Source: an uncultured Draconibacterium sp. (GTDB lineage: Bacteria > Bacteroidota > Bacteroidia > Bacteroidales > Prolixibacteraceae). From it: DNA of 64,000 nucleotides. The first letter of the stretch is position 1, and each line of letters starts with the position of its first letter. The position numbers and the translations under genes were made by a program. Below are positions 1 through 9,332 of this stretch, in pieces. Under the pieces are notes generated by a model. That model did no database searches. It was not told the origin of the DNA and saw nothing but the letters and a program-made list of their open reading frames with translations. The stretch spans positions 2,017,001 to 2,081,000 of the forward strand of contig NZ_OY781464.1 of the NCBI RefSeq assembly GCF_963676735.1. Direction: 5' to 3'.

Positions 1-1216
1 CTTGTCGAAACAATTCAACACCTCTGAATACCACCTCCGAATAATAATCGTAGGCTTTTATGTACCGCGCATATTTGTCATAATCCGTTTTAAAGGCCTC
101 AAATACAGTTTTGTATTCCGAATCCCAGCGTCTGTTGCTTTGGGCCCAATTTTTAAACTCATTTTCGTAGTCCAGTTTTCGGTTCACAGCATCAAGTCTT
201 TGTAAGCCTTTTGTCTCACCCTGCCATTTTTTCCAGGCATTACTAATTCCTGCATATTTTGCAGCATACTGGATACGTATTTTTGCATCCGACTCCATGT
301 CGTTACCAATTATTTGCAACTTTTTGTCGCGAAGCATTATTCGGTCTGGGTTGCGTTGGTGCATTGTAATATCAACGGCCTGATGTGGCCAGTACTGCAT
401 AGTGCTACCCGGATTGCCAAAAACCATTGTAAAATCGCCAGGTTTAACTCCTTTCATCGATACCGGGAAAAACTTTTTGGGTTTAAAAGGCACATTATCA
501 GGCGAATATTCAGCCGGCTCGTTGTTCTTGTCGGCATAAATACGGAAGATAGAAAAGTCGCCGGTATGACGAGGCCACATCCAGTTGTCGGTATCGCCTC
601 CAAATTTACCGATTGCCGATGGAGGCGCCCCAACCAGACGTACATCCTTGTACACTTTATACACATACAGAAAATATTGATTCCCATAGAAAAGAGGTTT
701 TACCGAAGCTTTAAATTTTCCGTTTTCCTGGGCTCCTTTAATAATGTCATCAATATTTGCGCTAATCTTTTTATCTTTTTCTTCGCCTCCCAACGATTCT
801 GTTTCTGCATAAACTTTTTCCGACACGTCCTGCATGTATTCCAAAAAGCTTACAGTTAACCGCTCGTTAGGCAACTCTTCCTCCTTATTCATGGCCCAAA
901 AACCATTGGTTAAATAGTCGTGCTCCACGGTACTGTGCGATTGAATCTGCCGATATCCACAGTGGTGGTTGGTTATCAGCAAACCTTCATCTGAAATGAG
1001 TTCGCCGGTACATCCACCCCCAAAAATCACTACAGCATCTTTCATGCTCGAGTGATTCACATGGTAAATATCATCTGCCGAAAGTTTAAATCCCATCTCC
1101 TGCATTTCTGCCAGGTTATATTTTTCCAACAGAATCGGAATCCACATCCCCTCTTTAGCAGAGAGCTTAAAAACACTTACGATCAGGAATAAAATTAGAA
1201 AGCTTTTCTTCATCAT
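1..1216 (-). CDS. S46 family dipeptidyl peptidase (DPP7/DPP11 type), 3' end outside the window
   Basis: The reverse strand reads from an ATG at 1216 without a stop to the window edge, about 405 residues of a family usually near 700. Residues 1-20 are a Sec signal peptide ending KLSA. The stretch GGGCTGELIS followed by TNHHCGY around residues 66-88 carries the catalytic His of family S46, and GDTDNWMWPRHTGDF further on carries the catalytic Asp. The Ser-containing C-terminal part lies beyond position 1. Family knowledge: these periplasmic serine peptidases release dipeptides from oligopeptides taken up by proteolytic Bacteroidota. DPP7 and DPP11 differ in a specificity residue in the missing part, so the subtype cannot be told. 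The gene is divergent from the sensor kinase gene that follows; the 170 bp between them hold both promoters. Confidence 0.93.
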   Translation of the reverse strand, partial: MMKKSFLILFLIVSVFKLSAKEGMWIPILLEKYNLAEMQEMGFKLSADDIYHVNHSSMKDAVVIFGGGCTGELISDEGLLITNHHCGYRQIQSHSTVEHDYLTNGFWAMNKEEELPNERLTVSFLEYMQDVSEKVYAETESLGGEEKDKKISANIDDIIKGAQENGKFKASVKPLFYGNQYFLYVYKVYKDVRLVGAPPSAIGKFGGDTDNWMWPRHTGDFSIFRIYADKNNEPAEYSPDNVPFKPKKFFPVSMKGVKPGDFTMVFGNPGSTMQYWPHQAVDITMHQRNPDRIMLRDKKLQIIGNDMESDAKIRIQYAAKYAGISNAWKKWQGETKGLQRLDAVNRKLDYENEFKNWAQSNRRWDSEYKTVFEAFKTDYDKYARYIKAYDYYSEVVFRGVELFRQ

Positions 1217-1386
1217 ATTTTTTAATTTGAAACTGTAAAGAGAACAAAATGCAGGTGATAAAACAATGACTAAATGCACTTTGCCTGTTTGAATTTATGG
1301 TAATTATATTTTATATTAGTTTAGCTTACAAGTATAGAATTATTTTTATTACTTACATTTGTTTTAATGCATATAAGACACTGCCT

Positions 1387-3165
1387 ATGTTTGATTTTTT
1401 ACCATTAAACAGCATCATTCAATTAATTACAGCAATTGCTGCTATTGGCACCATTGGGTTGTTGTGGAAATTCAGACAAACTTTTGAGGTACGGTTCCTA
1501 ATTTTTCTGGAGTTATTCGTTGCCATTTGGGCAATTAGTTATGCCCTGGAGTTTTCGACATCCGAATTACAAGAGAAGTTATTTTTCTCGCAACTTTCCT
1601 ATCTCGGAATTGCTTTTATTCCGGTATGCTTTTTCTTTTTTACTACCTCCTTTAGCCAGAAATTTCATTTGGTAAGTAAACGCAACATTATTCTTACCCT
1701 AATAGTTCCTATTGTTACATTGATTCTGGTGTTCTCCAATCCCTTGCATCATTTAATATGGCAAGACTACCGGATTGACAGTTCAACCAACATTCTTCAT
1801 TACGAACATGGTTTCTGGTTTTGGATTTTTTACGTTTATACCTTTGTTTTAATCGTATACGGAATTTTTAACCTTATTAGCTCCATCTCGCATTTCACCA
1901 GCTTTTATCGCAAGCAAATACGCATTTTACTTATTGCTGCATTTATTCCGGTAATAGCCAACCTGATGTATGTTTTTAAACTCAACCCTTTCCCGGGGTT
2001 CGACTGGACACCCGTGTCGTTTGTACTTACCGGGTTGGTAATTGCTCTGGGCATATTCAGGTATAAAATTTTCGAACTTATTCCGCTAGCACAAGAAAAA
2101 TTATTGGATACCATGAACGATGGTGTAATGGTGGTTAATGCCAATGGCATTATTGAAGCGGCTAACCCCGCATTACTCAAAATTTTTCACCTTAATAAAA
2201 AGGAAACCATTCATACGCCATTTCAACTTATTTTTCAAAACTATCCGGAAATTCTTAAAATGCCCGATTCTGGCAACGATAAGCATATTGATTTAAAACT
2301 AAATGAAGCTAATGAAACCCGGTTTTACCAAATAAAACTCTCCACAATAGTTAACCAGTTGGGACAGCTAAATGGGCATCTTTTTATTTTTAACGATATA
2401 ACATCGATACGAGCTGCAGAACAAAAGCTAAAACAAAAAAATAAGTTGCTAAAAGCTGAAATTCGAAAAAACGAAAAACTAATTGATGATTTAGATGCGT
2501 ACGCTCACACTCTTGCCCACGACCTAAAAAACTCACTTGGATTAATTTATACATCAAGCGATATTATTTTGGAAGCCATTGAAGATGAAGACATGAGCCT
2601 TGTTGAAGAATACTCGAAGGTGGTGCAGGAATCGGCTTCGAAAACAATAAAGGTTACCAACGAGCTGCTAAAAATGGCTACGGCAGGGCATGAAGATGTT
2701 GAAACCGCTTCAGTAGATATGGAACGTGTATATAATGCTGCCATAAAACAACTTGCACCAACAATAGAAGAATACCACGCCGAATTAACGATTAAAAACG
2801 ATTGGATTAATGCTGAAGCTTATGCCCCCTGGCTTGAAGAAGTATGGGTAAATCTGTTGTCGAATGCGATGAAATATGGAGGTGATCCGCCTAAAATTGT
2901 AGTTGGTTGCGAAGATGATGGAAATGGGATGGTAAAATTTTGGATTAAGGACAATGGCGATGGTATACCAGGCACGCAACACCATAAGATTTTCAGGAAA
3001 CACACGCGCTTGCAACCGGATAAAGCTGCAGGCTATGGTTTAGGCCTTTCCATTGTAAAACGTATTACTGAAAAATTAGGTGGTGAAGTTGGAGTTGAAA
3101 GTTCAGGACAAAAAGGCGCTGGTGCTGTGTTTTATTTTAAACTTCCACTAGCCACACAAGAATAG
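1387..3165 (+). CDS. membrane sensor histidine kinase, 7TM N-terminus + PAS + HisKA/HATPase
   Basis: About 592 residues. I chose the ATG at 1387 (MFDFLPLNS) over an upstream in-frame ATG at 1297, because the added 30 residues look like translated AT-rich leader. Residues 1-230 form seven hydrophobic helices of the histidine-kinase N-terminal 7TM type. A PAS-like segment follows (KLLDTMNDGVMVVNANGII), then a short coiled coil (AEQKLKQKNKLLKAEIRKNEKL). The H-box LAHDLKNSLGL places the phosphorylated His near residue 378. The N-box WVNLLSNAMKYGG, the G1 box DNGDGIPG and the G2 box GYGLGLSIVKR show an intact ATPase domain. No response regulator is adjacent, so it is an orphan kinase here. The stop touches the stop of the convergent beta-lactamase-fold gene with no gap. 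Confidence 0.93.
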   Translation: MFDFLPLNSIIQLITAIAAIGTIGLLWKFRQTFEVRFLIFLELFVAIWAISYALEFSTSELQEKLFFSQLSYLGIAFIPVCFFFFTTSFSQKFHLVSKRNIILTLIVPIVTLILVFSNPLHHLIWQDYRIDSSTNILHYEHGFWFWIFYVYTFVLIVYGIFNLISSISHFTSFYRKQIRILLIAAFIPVIANLMYVFKLNPFPGFDWTPVSFVLTGLVIALGIFRYKIFELIPLAQEKLLDTMNDGVMVVNANGIIEAANPALLKIFHLNKKETIHTPFQLIFQNYPEILKMPDSGNDKHIDLKLNEANETRFYQIKLSTIVNQLGQLNGHLFIFNDITSIRAAEQKLKQKNKLLKAEIRKNEKLIDDLDAYAHTLAHDLKNSLGLIYTSSDIILEAIEDEDMSLVEEYSKVVQESASKTIKVTNELLKMATAGHEDVETASVDMERVYNAAIKQLAPTIEEYHAELTIKNDWINAEAYAPWLEEVWVNLLSNAMKYGGDPPKIVVGCEDDGNGMVKFWIKDNGDGIPGTQHHKIFRKHTRLQPDKAAGYGLGLSIVKRITEKLGGEVGVESSGQKGAGAVFYFKLPLATQE

Positions 3166-4248
3166 TTATTGAAGCCGCTCGAGAATCTCCCACATTTCAT
3201 CATGAAAGACTATCGGGAGTACTGCTTCTCCGGGAGCTTCACCCATTCGTACAATTACCAATCCTTTGCTTGGAATAATTTCGATAAACTGACCGTTTTT
3301 ACCCATTGCGGCAATAAGGTCGGTTGGTGCATCCGGGCACAAACTTCTTGATACTGAAGCTGAGAAACCGGGTAGAATTACTTTATTTGTTCCGTTTAAC
3401 CACCACAAGTAACCATACGATGGGTTTAATTCTTGTGATGATTGTGTCATTTGGGCAAAGTAATTTTCGTCTTTTAAAATTTTGGAATCAAACCATGTAC
3501 CCTTATTTTGAATAAGCAAACCAAACCGTGCCGCTTCGCGTGCTGTACTCCAGAATACGTTATTATATCCACTTTTTATCCAGGTGCCGTTCATTCCAAT
3601 CTTTCGCCCCAGGTATTCAGCAGTAAATTGGTTATACGTTGTTGCTGTAGCATTAACTACAACCTCTTCAAGCAAAGAGTATGGAGCATTATGGTAAAAC
3701 CATTGATTACCGGCATCAGTAGCATATTTTAAACAGTCCGGGATTGTGCAATCCAAATCAGCCAACTGGTAATCCAAACCAGTTGTCATGCTCAATTGGT
3801 GATGTACTTTTATCAGGTCTTCTTTATCCGCAGGTAAAGCAGTCCACCCAGGCCCAAGGTATTCGTTTGTTTTTGCATTAATATCAAGAAATCCCTCCTG
3901 CCTGGCTATGCCAACCAAGGTTGCCGTTAACGATTTACCTGCCGAGGCCCAATACCATTTTGAATTTTGGTTAAAATCAGCGTTGTTAAGAATTGTTTGG
4001 CCCCAGTAGTTTTCAACTACAATGCGTCCGTTTTTTAAAATTAAAAATGCCCGGGTATTATTCGTTTCCAGAAAATCTTCGAGTTCGGTTAATACCTCCA
4101 TATTCCAGTGCAATTCTGTAGGTGAAATTGTCTCCCACAAAGCAGTATTTGTAGGAGGAAAATACATGTCATTTATCGCTTCATCCTCGTTATGGTTTTC
4201 ATTGCTACAGCCAATGGCAAAGCACAAAATAACCAAAAGAAAAACCAT
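3166..4248 (-). CDS. serine hydrolase, class C beta-lactamase/PBP fold, lipoprotein
   Basis: About 360 residues from the ATG at 4248. An upstream in-frame ATG at 4350 would put 34 charged residues before the signal peptide, so I reject it. The start MVFLLVILCFAIGC is a lipoprotein signal with a slightly atypical lipobox (Ala at -3), suggesting a membrane-anchored periplasmic protein. The motif ASAGKSLTA is the S-x-x-K nucleophile motif of the beta-lactamase/DD-peptidase/esterase clan, and a YGYLWW segment precedes the C-terminal third. Members act as esterases, D-aminopeptidases or transpeptidase-like enzymes; substrate is not predictable from sequence. Resistance activity is unlikely to be its role, since the family is dominated by housekeeping hydrolases. 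It is convergent with the sensor kinase gene. Confidence 0.88.
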   Translation of the reverse strand: MVFLLVILCFAIGCSNENHNEDEAINDMYFPPTNTALWETISPTELHWNMEVLTELEDFLETNNTRAFLILKNGRIVVENYWGQTILNNADFNQNSKWYWASAGKSLTATLVGIARQEGFLDINAKTNEYLGPGWTALPADKEDLIKVHHQLSMTTGLDYQLADLDCTIPDCLKYATDAGNQWFYHNAPYSLLEEVVVNATATTYNQFTAEYLGRKIGMNGTWIKSGYNNVFWSTAREAARFGLLIQNKGTWFDSKILKDENYFAQMTQSSQELNPSYGYLWWLNGTNKVILPGFSASVSRSLCPDAPTDLIAAMGKNGQFIEIIPSKGLVIVRMGEAPGEAVLPIVFHDEMWEILERLQ

Positions 4249-4451
4249 ACGAGAAAGCGAGGGAAGGATTTCAATAATCGATATATTATTAAGCAGGCTT
4301 GCTTTTCCATTGCGAAGCAATTTCCACTTTTGTGCTTTTTTCAAAACCAAAGTTTGTTTAAATTATTTTGTTAAAGGTAAAAATAAAACCTGTTCTTACC
4401 GACATCGTTATAAAACCAACAAAAACGCAATTAACCATGGCAGGTTAGAAA

Positions 4452-4485
4452 AAAAGCGGGAAGCTACAACTAACTTCCCGCTTTT
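4452..4485 (-). terminator. rho-independent terminator after the Gfo/Idh gene
   Basis: A perfect 12 bp stem (AAAAGCGGGAAG / CTTCCCGCTTTT) with a 10 nt loop. On the minus strand it is followed by a run of seven T. It lies just downstream of the oxidoreductase gene that ends at 4506 and closes the sugar-oxidation cluster. Confidence 0.9.
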
Positions 4486-4505
4486 CGTCTTCATCCTATT
4501 AAAAT

Positions 4506-5822
4506 CTATACTTTTGGCAGTTGCCAATTCGGGTTATAATTCAATTTTATTAAATCATTAGCAACTTGCTCGTTAAAACTTTGGGTGTCATTATTCCAGT
4601 TAATTCGTTGCCCAACCCTATAAGCCATATTTCCCATTTCAGAAACAATAGCTGTTTGGGCACCAACCTCAACCGGAGCATTCAGGCTTCCTCCTTTTCT
4701 TATACAGCTTAACATATTAACTACATGTTCATTTAAGCCGTCGCCATAGGCTTTCTGTACTTTAGCTTCAAAGAAAGGACCTTTTAATTCACTGCTATTA
4801 TCGGGTAAAATTTCGTAACCACTACGCGACAATACCAAAGTGCCTTTTTGCCCTACAAATGCAACCCCATGGCCACGCTGATAGGGTCCAATTCCAGGGT
4901 TCAGGCCACATTCCCATATCATAACATGTTTAGGATATTTATAGATTGCCTGTTGTATATCGGGAGTTTCAATGGCACCTTCTTCATGGTAAAAGATTCC
5001 GCCACCCGGAGTAATAGATTCGGGCATTCCGGCATCCATAGCAAACATGGCAAAATCGAGCAGGTGCACTCCCCAGTCGGTCATTGCACCTCCTGCATAA
5101 TCGTACCACCAACGGTGGTTATAATGAAAGCGGTTCCAGTTAAATGCACGTTTTGGCGCAGGCCCCAGCCACATATCATAGTCCACATAATCAGGAGCTT
5201 TATCCTCGTCGGGCATTACCGGGTAAGGCTTATCGTAACCTTTATAAATCCATGCTTTTACCAGGTGTACATCTCCAAGTATTCCTGATTTTACTATCTC
5301 TGATGCTTCAAACCAATGTTTTGAACTACGCTGCCACATTCCCACCTGGCAGTACAGTTCAGGGTGTTTTGCCTGCATGGCCACCATGGCATTACACTCT
5401 TCAATACTATGTCCCATCGGTTTTTCCACATAAACATGTTTTCCTGCTTCAAGTGCGCTCATCATAATAATGGCATGCCAATGATCGGGTGTTCCAATAA
5501 TTACAGCATTAACATCTTTATTATCAAGAACATGCCTGAAATCGTTGTAAGTTAGCGGTCGCTTACCGGTCATCTTTTCAACTTCGGCAGCTTTATTTTC
5601 CAAAACGTTGTTATCTACATCGCAAAGAGCTACGCAGGCTACATTGTTTTCTTTGCGCAAAAAGCTTTGCAGGTTGCTAAAGCCCATCGACCGGCAACCA
5701 ATTAAAGCAACATTTACCTGTTCGGCAGGCGAGGCACAGGCATTTAAAAGGCCTGGTACAACACTAACTGCTGCTGCAGCAATTGTCGATTTTTTTATAA
5801 ATTCTCTTCTATCAGTACTCAT
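4506..5822 (-). CDS. Gfo/Idh/MocA family oxidoreductase, Tat-exported (438 aa)
   Basis: The N-terminus has the twin-arginine signal DRREFIKK followed by a hydrophobic Ala-rich segment, so the folded, cofactor-loaded enzyme is probably exported. The Rossmann segment VNVALIGCRSMG is a divergent dinucleotide-binding loop (Cys and Arg replace the usual small residues). YVEKPMGHS is the family's EKP motif, whose Lys sits at the active site, and DWGVHLLDFAM carries the conserved Asp/His region. Exported members of this family in Bacteroidota oxidise or reduce sugar hydroxyls, with tightly bound NAD. It is the last gene of a minus-strand cluster, 26 bp after the DUF6807 gene. The exact sugar is unknown. 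Confidence 0.9.
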   Translation of the reverse strand: MSTDRREFIKKSTIAAAAVSVVPGLLNACASPAEQVNVALIGCRSMGFSNLQSFLRKENNVACVALCDVDNNVLENKAAEVEKMTGKRPLTYNDFRHVLDNKDVNAVIIGTPDHWHAIIMMSALEAGKHVYVEKPMGHSIEECNAMVAMQAKHPELYCQVGMWQRSSKHWFEASEIVKSGILGDVHLVKAWIYKGYDKPYPVMPDEDKAPDYVDYDMWLGPAPKRAFNWNRFHYNHRWWYDYAGGAMTDWGVHLLDFAMFAMDAGMPESITPGGGIFYHEEGAIETPDIQQAIYKYPKHVMIWECGLNPGIGPYQRGHGVAFVGQKGTLVLSRSGYEILPDNSSELKGPFFEAKVQKAYGDGLNEHVVNMLSCIRKGGSLNAPVEVGAQTAIVSEMGNMAYRVGQRINWNNDTQSFNEQVANDLIKLNYNPNWQLPKV

Positions 5823-5848
5823 AAATATATGCTAAAGAATGATAAGAA

Positions 5849-6769
5849 CTATGGTTCTATTATTTTGATTATTTTTTTGGTTTTCATTTTTCCGGCATGC
5901 ACTATAAGTGAGTAGTTCAGCACCAAAGGTTCTGTTGTTGAGAGTGAAACAGGATTAGCCCCTGGCCAGGCAACATTCTGCATGCTATTTTTGGCTCTTA
6001 AAATCCATTGCTGTGGAAAATCCGGATTAGTTGCTTCATCTACAATTATTATTCCTGCAGTTGAATTATTCTGCCCCATTGAACCTTTTACCTGTACAAA
6101 ACCAGGTGATGAAACAGCTGTATTTTGAGGTTCAATTGTGCCTTTTTCTCCAATAAAACCAACATCGTCAGGAAGCGCCAGTCGCACCGAAAACCCCCCA
6201 TAACCTTTTTCATCTTCAGATCCTCCCAGGCGAAGATTTTCTTCCAAAGCTAATAATTGTATTTCAAAATCAATTTTACGGTATTGACCAACCCGTTTGT
6301 GCACGTGTATGCCAACTTTCTCCTTCAAATAAGGTGCTTTTCTTCCATTTATCTTCCATTTATCAGAAAGCCACAATACTTCGCTTCTTATCCAAACCGT
6401 TTGGTCGGCTTCTTTTATAAATTCAACTTCGCTAATGTCCTGCTCAAAATCAGACAATTCCCACGGGTCGCCAATTCTTTTATCGTCGATCCACACCTGG
6501 TGCCACGACCAGAATACTCCGCGATGGTGAAGATGATCGGCAGGAAAATCTTCTGTTAAAACCTGCCCATCGATGCCCCACAATGGATGCACGTAGTTAC
6601 AGCGCTCGAATTTACCGTTTTTGCTTTTGGGTTGAACCTGATAAAACAACACAGGCGAGTTACCATCTACAATGCGTATTCCATCTGTTTCTTTCTTCAT
6701 CGTAAGCTGACCGCTGGAGACACCAGCTGCAACTACAACAAACAGCACCAGCATAAGAAAGTATTTCAT
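5849..6769 (-). CDS. DUF6807 (PmoA-like) secreted protein
   Basis: 306 residues with a clear Sec signal peptide (hydrophobic residues 3-18, cleavage around SSG/QL). The body matches what I know of the DUF6807 or PmoA-like family often found beside Gfo/Idh oxidoreductases: a conserved DHLHHRGVFWSWHQVW segment rich in His and Trp, which could form a metal or sugar site. The family has no firmly known reaction; the PmoA name is misleading because the protein has no resemblance in context to methane monooxygenase. The start codon overlaps the stop of the upstream ApbE-type gene by one base (TAATG), which implies translational coupling. Confidence 0.85.
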   Translation of the reverse strand: MKYFLMLVLFVVVAAGVSSGQLTMKKETDGIRIVDGNSPVLFYQVQPKSKNGKFERCNYVHPLWGIDGQVLTEDFPADHLHHRGVFWSWHQVWIDDKRIGDPWELSDFEQDISEVEFIKEADQTVWIRSEVLWLSDKWKINGRKAPYLKEKVGIHVHKRVGQYRKIDFEIQLLALEENLRLGGSEDEKGYGGFSVRLALPDDVGFIGEKGTIEPQNTAVSSPGFVQVKGSMGQNNSTAGIIIVDEATNPDFPQQWILRAKNSMQNVAWPGANPVSLSTTEPLVLNYSLIVHAGKMKTKKIIKIIEP

Positions 6770-7701
6770 TAGTTTTCCTCCCCTTCAATTATTGAAAGCC
6801 GTGTTTTCACGTCATCATCAAGGTATTCTACTTCCAAAATTTCGACATTATTTAATTGTTGGGCGATAATATTTTTATCATTTTCGGGTAAAATCAACCA
6901 GGTGTTTGCTATAAAAGCACCCATAGTTGCAGCGTCTGCTTTTACGGTAACTGTTTTTTTCCCTTCAACCGGCCTGCCACTTTCCGGGCTAATAATTTTT
7001 CGTTCTTTCATTCCTTCGCCGTCGTCACGAACAAATACCGTTCCAGCAGTGAAAATACATTGGTTTGTAGTTTCAAAAACATGTAAAAACTCATTGGGAC
7101 TTTGCTGATTTCTAACTCCTAATGGCCATTTTTCGCCAACTGGATGTTTTCCGATGGCCAACACTGCGTCTTCTTCAAAACTTACGATTGCATCTTTTAC
7201 TCCGATTTCAAAAAGCAATGGTTTTATTATATCAAGAGCAAAACCTTTCTCAAAAGCACCAAAATCAAGCTCAAGACCTGCCTCGCGAAAACAAATCTTT
7301 TTATTATCGAAATCAAATTCAATCTTATCAAATCCACATTTCTCGCGTACGGTCTTCAATTCGTTGTCTTCCACCTGTTCGTTCTCCGACCATAATTTTT
7401 GTAGGGGATTTACGCTTACATCAAAAGCCCCCTGGCTCATATTATAAAAATCGCCGGCAATGGCAAGAACTTCCCAAACATCTTCTGAAACATCAATCCA
7501 AACATCTTTTTCTGTTTGATTAATTTGGTGAATATCAGAAACTAAACTATACCGACTGATAGAACTTTCAAGCTGCTCCATCTCGGTTTTAATCTGCTGG
7601 AATATTTTTTTTGCTTCGGTGGCTTCCACATTCGGAAGTACCACATCGCAATGGCTGCCAAAAGCCAGAAAAGTATCGCTAAAAACTGTAGGTTCTGCCA
7701 T
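6769..7701 (-). CDS. ApbE-type FAD:protein FMN transferase without signal peptide
   Basis: 310 residues. Recognisable ApbE features: an N-terminal FLAFGSHCDVVL strand, GAFDVSVNPLQKLW near the FAD-binding region, DFGAFEKGFALD (the usual D-x-G-x-x-x-K-G-x-x-x-D motif) and ADAATMGAFI near the C-terminus, where the metal-ligand Asp lies. ApbE enzymes use FAD to attach FMN to a Thr or Ser of target proteins, normally in the periplasm. This copy begins MAEPTVFSD and lacks a signal peptide or lipobox, so it would act in the cytosol or has a different start. No Rnf/Nqr subunit or FMN-binding protein is nearby. It sits between a Gfo/Idh gene and the coupled DUF6807 gene, suggesting a role tied to that cluster. 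Confidence 0.85.
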   Translation of the reverse strand: MAEPTVFSDTFLAFGSHCDVVLPNVEATEAKKIFQQIKTEMEQLESSISRYSLVSDIHQINQTEKDVWIDVSEDVWEVLAIAGDFYNMSQGAFDVSVNPLQKLWSENEQVEDNELKTVREKCGFDKIEFDFDNKKICFREAGLELDFGAFEKGFALDIIKPLLFEIGVKDAIVSFEEDAVLAIGKHPVGEKWPLGVRNQQSPNEFLHVFETTNQCIFTAGTVFVRDDGEGMKERKIISPESGRPVEGKKTVTVKADAATMGAFIANTWLILPENDKNIIAQQLNNVEILEVEYLDDDVKTRLSIIEGEEN

Positions 7702-7743
7702 ATTTGTATTGGTTGTTATTTTTCAACCGGTAAAAATAAAAAA

Positions 7744-7768
7744 CTCTCTGATATTAGCCATCAGAGAG
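7744..7768 (-). terminator. rho-independent terminator after the second Gfo/Idh gene
   Basis: Perfect 9 bp stem CTCTCTGAT/ATCAGAGAG with a 7 nt loop, followed on the minus strand by TTTTTATTTTTA. It separates the oxidoreductase gene ending at 7793 from the ApbE-type gene starting at 7701, so the cluster has at least two transcription units or partial read-through. Confidence 0.85.
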
Positions 7769-7792
7769 CTTTTAAACCATAGCTTAATATTT

Positions 7793-9238
7793 TTACAATT
7801 TATAAAACTCTTCCCAACCTTTGCGCGGAGGTGCACCAATAAGCAGGTCGTTTGCAAGCTTGTTATTCGTAATCGTTTTTGTTTTTCTATCGAATTTGAT
7901 ATTGGCATTCAAGCGTTGGGCAATGGTACCCAAACAAAATACCTGGCTTAACGGTCCGGAAATCTCAAATGGCGAACGGGTTTTCTCTTCCCCTTTTGCC
8001 GCCTTCACAAAATTTTCGAAATGATTCGACGGGCTTTTAGGAACCTCCGGCAGTTTCGATGCCATATCTTTAGCAGCCTCTTCAGGAATAATACTTAAGG
8101 TACTGCCATGCGAACCTCCTTTAAATGTAAGGTCTTTTCCATAAATTTCTTTGCCGGGTGGCAGTTTTGCCGGCTGCAATGCTCCGGTGCTTGGTGGCGG
8201 AATATTCGGATCTATCTCCAGGTTTCCGTAGCCTTCAGGTACGGCCGGAATATTGTCCAAACCATCGAACCAGTTAATCGTGCATGCGGGCATTTTTTTT
8301 CGTTTCGGGAATTTAAACTCCAGCGTTGATGACTGAGGGAAAAACAGATCGTTGTGTCCTTTCAACATTACTGCATTTACTTCTTCCGGTAATCCTAATT
8401 CCAAAAATTCATGAGCAGTATCAATAATATGTGCTCCCCAATCGCCCAATGCTCCCATTCCGTGCTCGTACCAGCAACGCCATTGTCCGTTAATAAAATC
8501 CTCGTGGTAACCGTGGTATTTTGCTGTCATCAGCCACGTGTCCCAATCCAGCGTTTCCGGAATATGTGGATTTACCGGAAATTCTTTCATGTTAATGTCC
8601 CATCCATGCCAACGACGTTTGTTGTTCATGTGGGCTGTAATGCGGGTTACATCTTTAATAATTCCAGCTTCAACCCAGGTTTTAAACTGAAAATAATTGG
8701 CTTCAGAGTGACCCTGGTTACCCATTTGTGTGGCCACCTTATATTTTTTGGCGGCCTGTATTAATAATTCCGATTCATGAAAAGTACGCGTGAGCGGTTT
8801 TTCAACATACACATGTTTGCCTTGCGACATGGCCAAAATGGTAATCGGAAAATGCGAAAAGTCTGGAGTACCAACGCAAACAGCATCAAATTCTTTAGCT
8901 GATTTCTCCATCATTTCCCTAAAATCCTGGTATTGTGTAGCTTTCGGATAAGCTTTTATATTTTCAACGGTATGTTTTGCTCCCATATCCACATCGCAAA
9001 GTACCGTGGTATTCACTAAACCGGTTTCGTTAAAAGCTTTCAAAATCTGACCGCCACGATTTCCGATACCGCAAAAAGCCATATTTACCTTATCGCTTGG
9101 TGCAACAACCCGCGCCCGGATTACTTCACCAGCGGCATTTCGTATTTCATCTCTGGCAAACAAAACGCTTGAAGGCACAATAGTTAATGCCCCAACAGTA
9201 GCTGCCGATTTTTTAATAAACTTTCTTCTTGATGTCAT
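7793..9238 (-). CDS. Gfo/Idh/MocA family oxidoreductase, Tat-exported (481 aa)
   Basis: The start MTSRRKFIKKSAATVG is a twin-arginine signal. VNMAFCGIGNRGGQIL is the NAD-binding loop, YVEKPLTRTFHE the EKP motif, and GDWGAHIIDTAHE the conserved Asp/His catalytic region. The protein is longer than the 4506-5822 paralogue, mostly through inserts in the C-terminal half. Members of this longer exported group oxidise glycosides at C3 or reduce 3-keto sugars in Bacteroidota; this specific assignment is inference. A strong terminator follows, so it may be expressed on its own or with the genes upstream. Confidence 0.9.
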   Translation of the reverse strand: MTSRRKFIKKSAATVGALTIVPSSVLFARDEIRNAAGEVIRARVVAPSDKVNMAFCGIGNRGGQILKAFNETGLVNTTVLCDVDMGAKHTVENIKAYPKATQYQDFREMMEKSAKEFDAVCVGTPDFSHFPITILAMSQGKHVYVEKPLTRTFHESELLIQAAKKYKVATQMGNQGHSEANYFQFKTWVEAGIIKDVTRITAHMNNKRRWHGWDINMKEFPVNPHIPETLDWDTWLMTAKYHGYHEDFINGQWRCWYEHGMGALGDWGAHIIDTAHEFLELGLPEEVNAVMLKGHNDLFFPQSSTLEFKFPKRKKMPACTINWFDGLDNIPAVPEGYGNLEIDPNIPPPSTGALQPAKLPPGKEIYGKDLTFKGGSHGSTLSIIPEEAAKDMASKLPEVPKSPSNHFENFVKAAKGEEKTRSPFEISGPLSQVFCLGTIAQRLNANIKFDRKTKTITNNKLANDLLIGAPPRKGWEEFYKL

Positions 9239-9276
9239 TTTATCAGTTTTAAATAGTAAAGGTTGTGCTATTTAAG

Positions 9277-9304
9277 GAAAGGAATTTTGGTAAAAATTCC
9301 TTTC
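9277..9304 (-). terminator. hairpin between two Gfo/Idh genes
   Basis: Perfect 12 bp stem GAAAGGAATTTT/AAAATTCCTTTC with a 4 nt loop. The plus strand has the better T-tract (TTTTTAA); the minus-strand tail is only CTTAAA. It may be a weak or leaky terminator for the minus-strand gene ending at 9333, or an intercistronic stabilising hairpin. Confidence 0.6.
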
Positions 9305-9332
9305 TTTTTAATCAATTCTATTCTTTTTCTGC

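Noticed and set aside
314..859. Plus-strand 181-codon open frame
   Set aside because: It lies antisense to the S46 peptidase gene, whose catalytic motifs are clear on the minus strand.
3166..4248. Beta-lactamase-fold protein as an antibiotic resistance gene
   Set aside because: The S-x-x-K motif is shared by many esterases and peptidases; nothing else indicates lactam hydrolysis.
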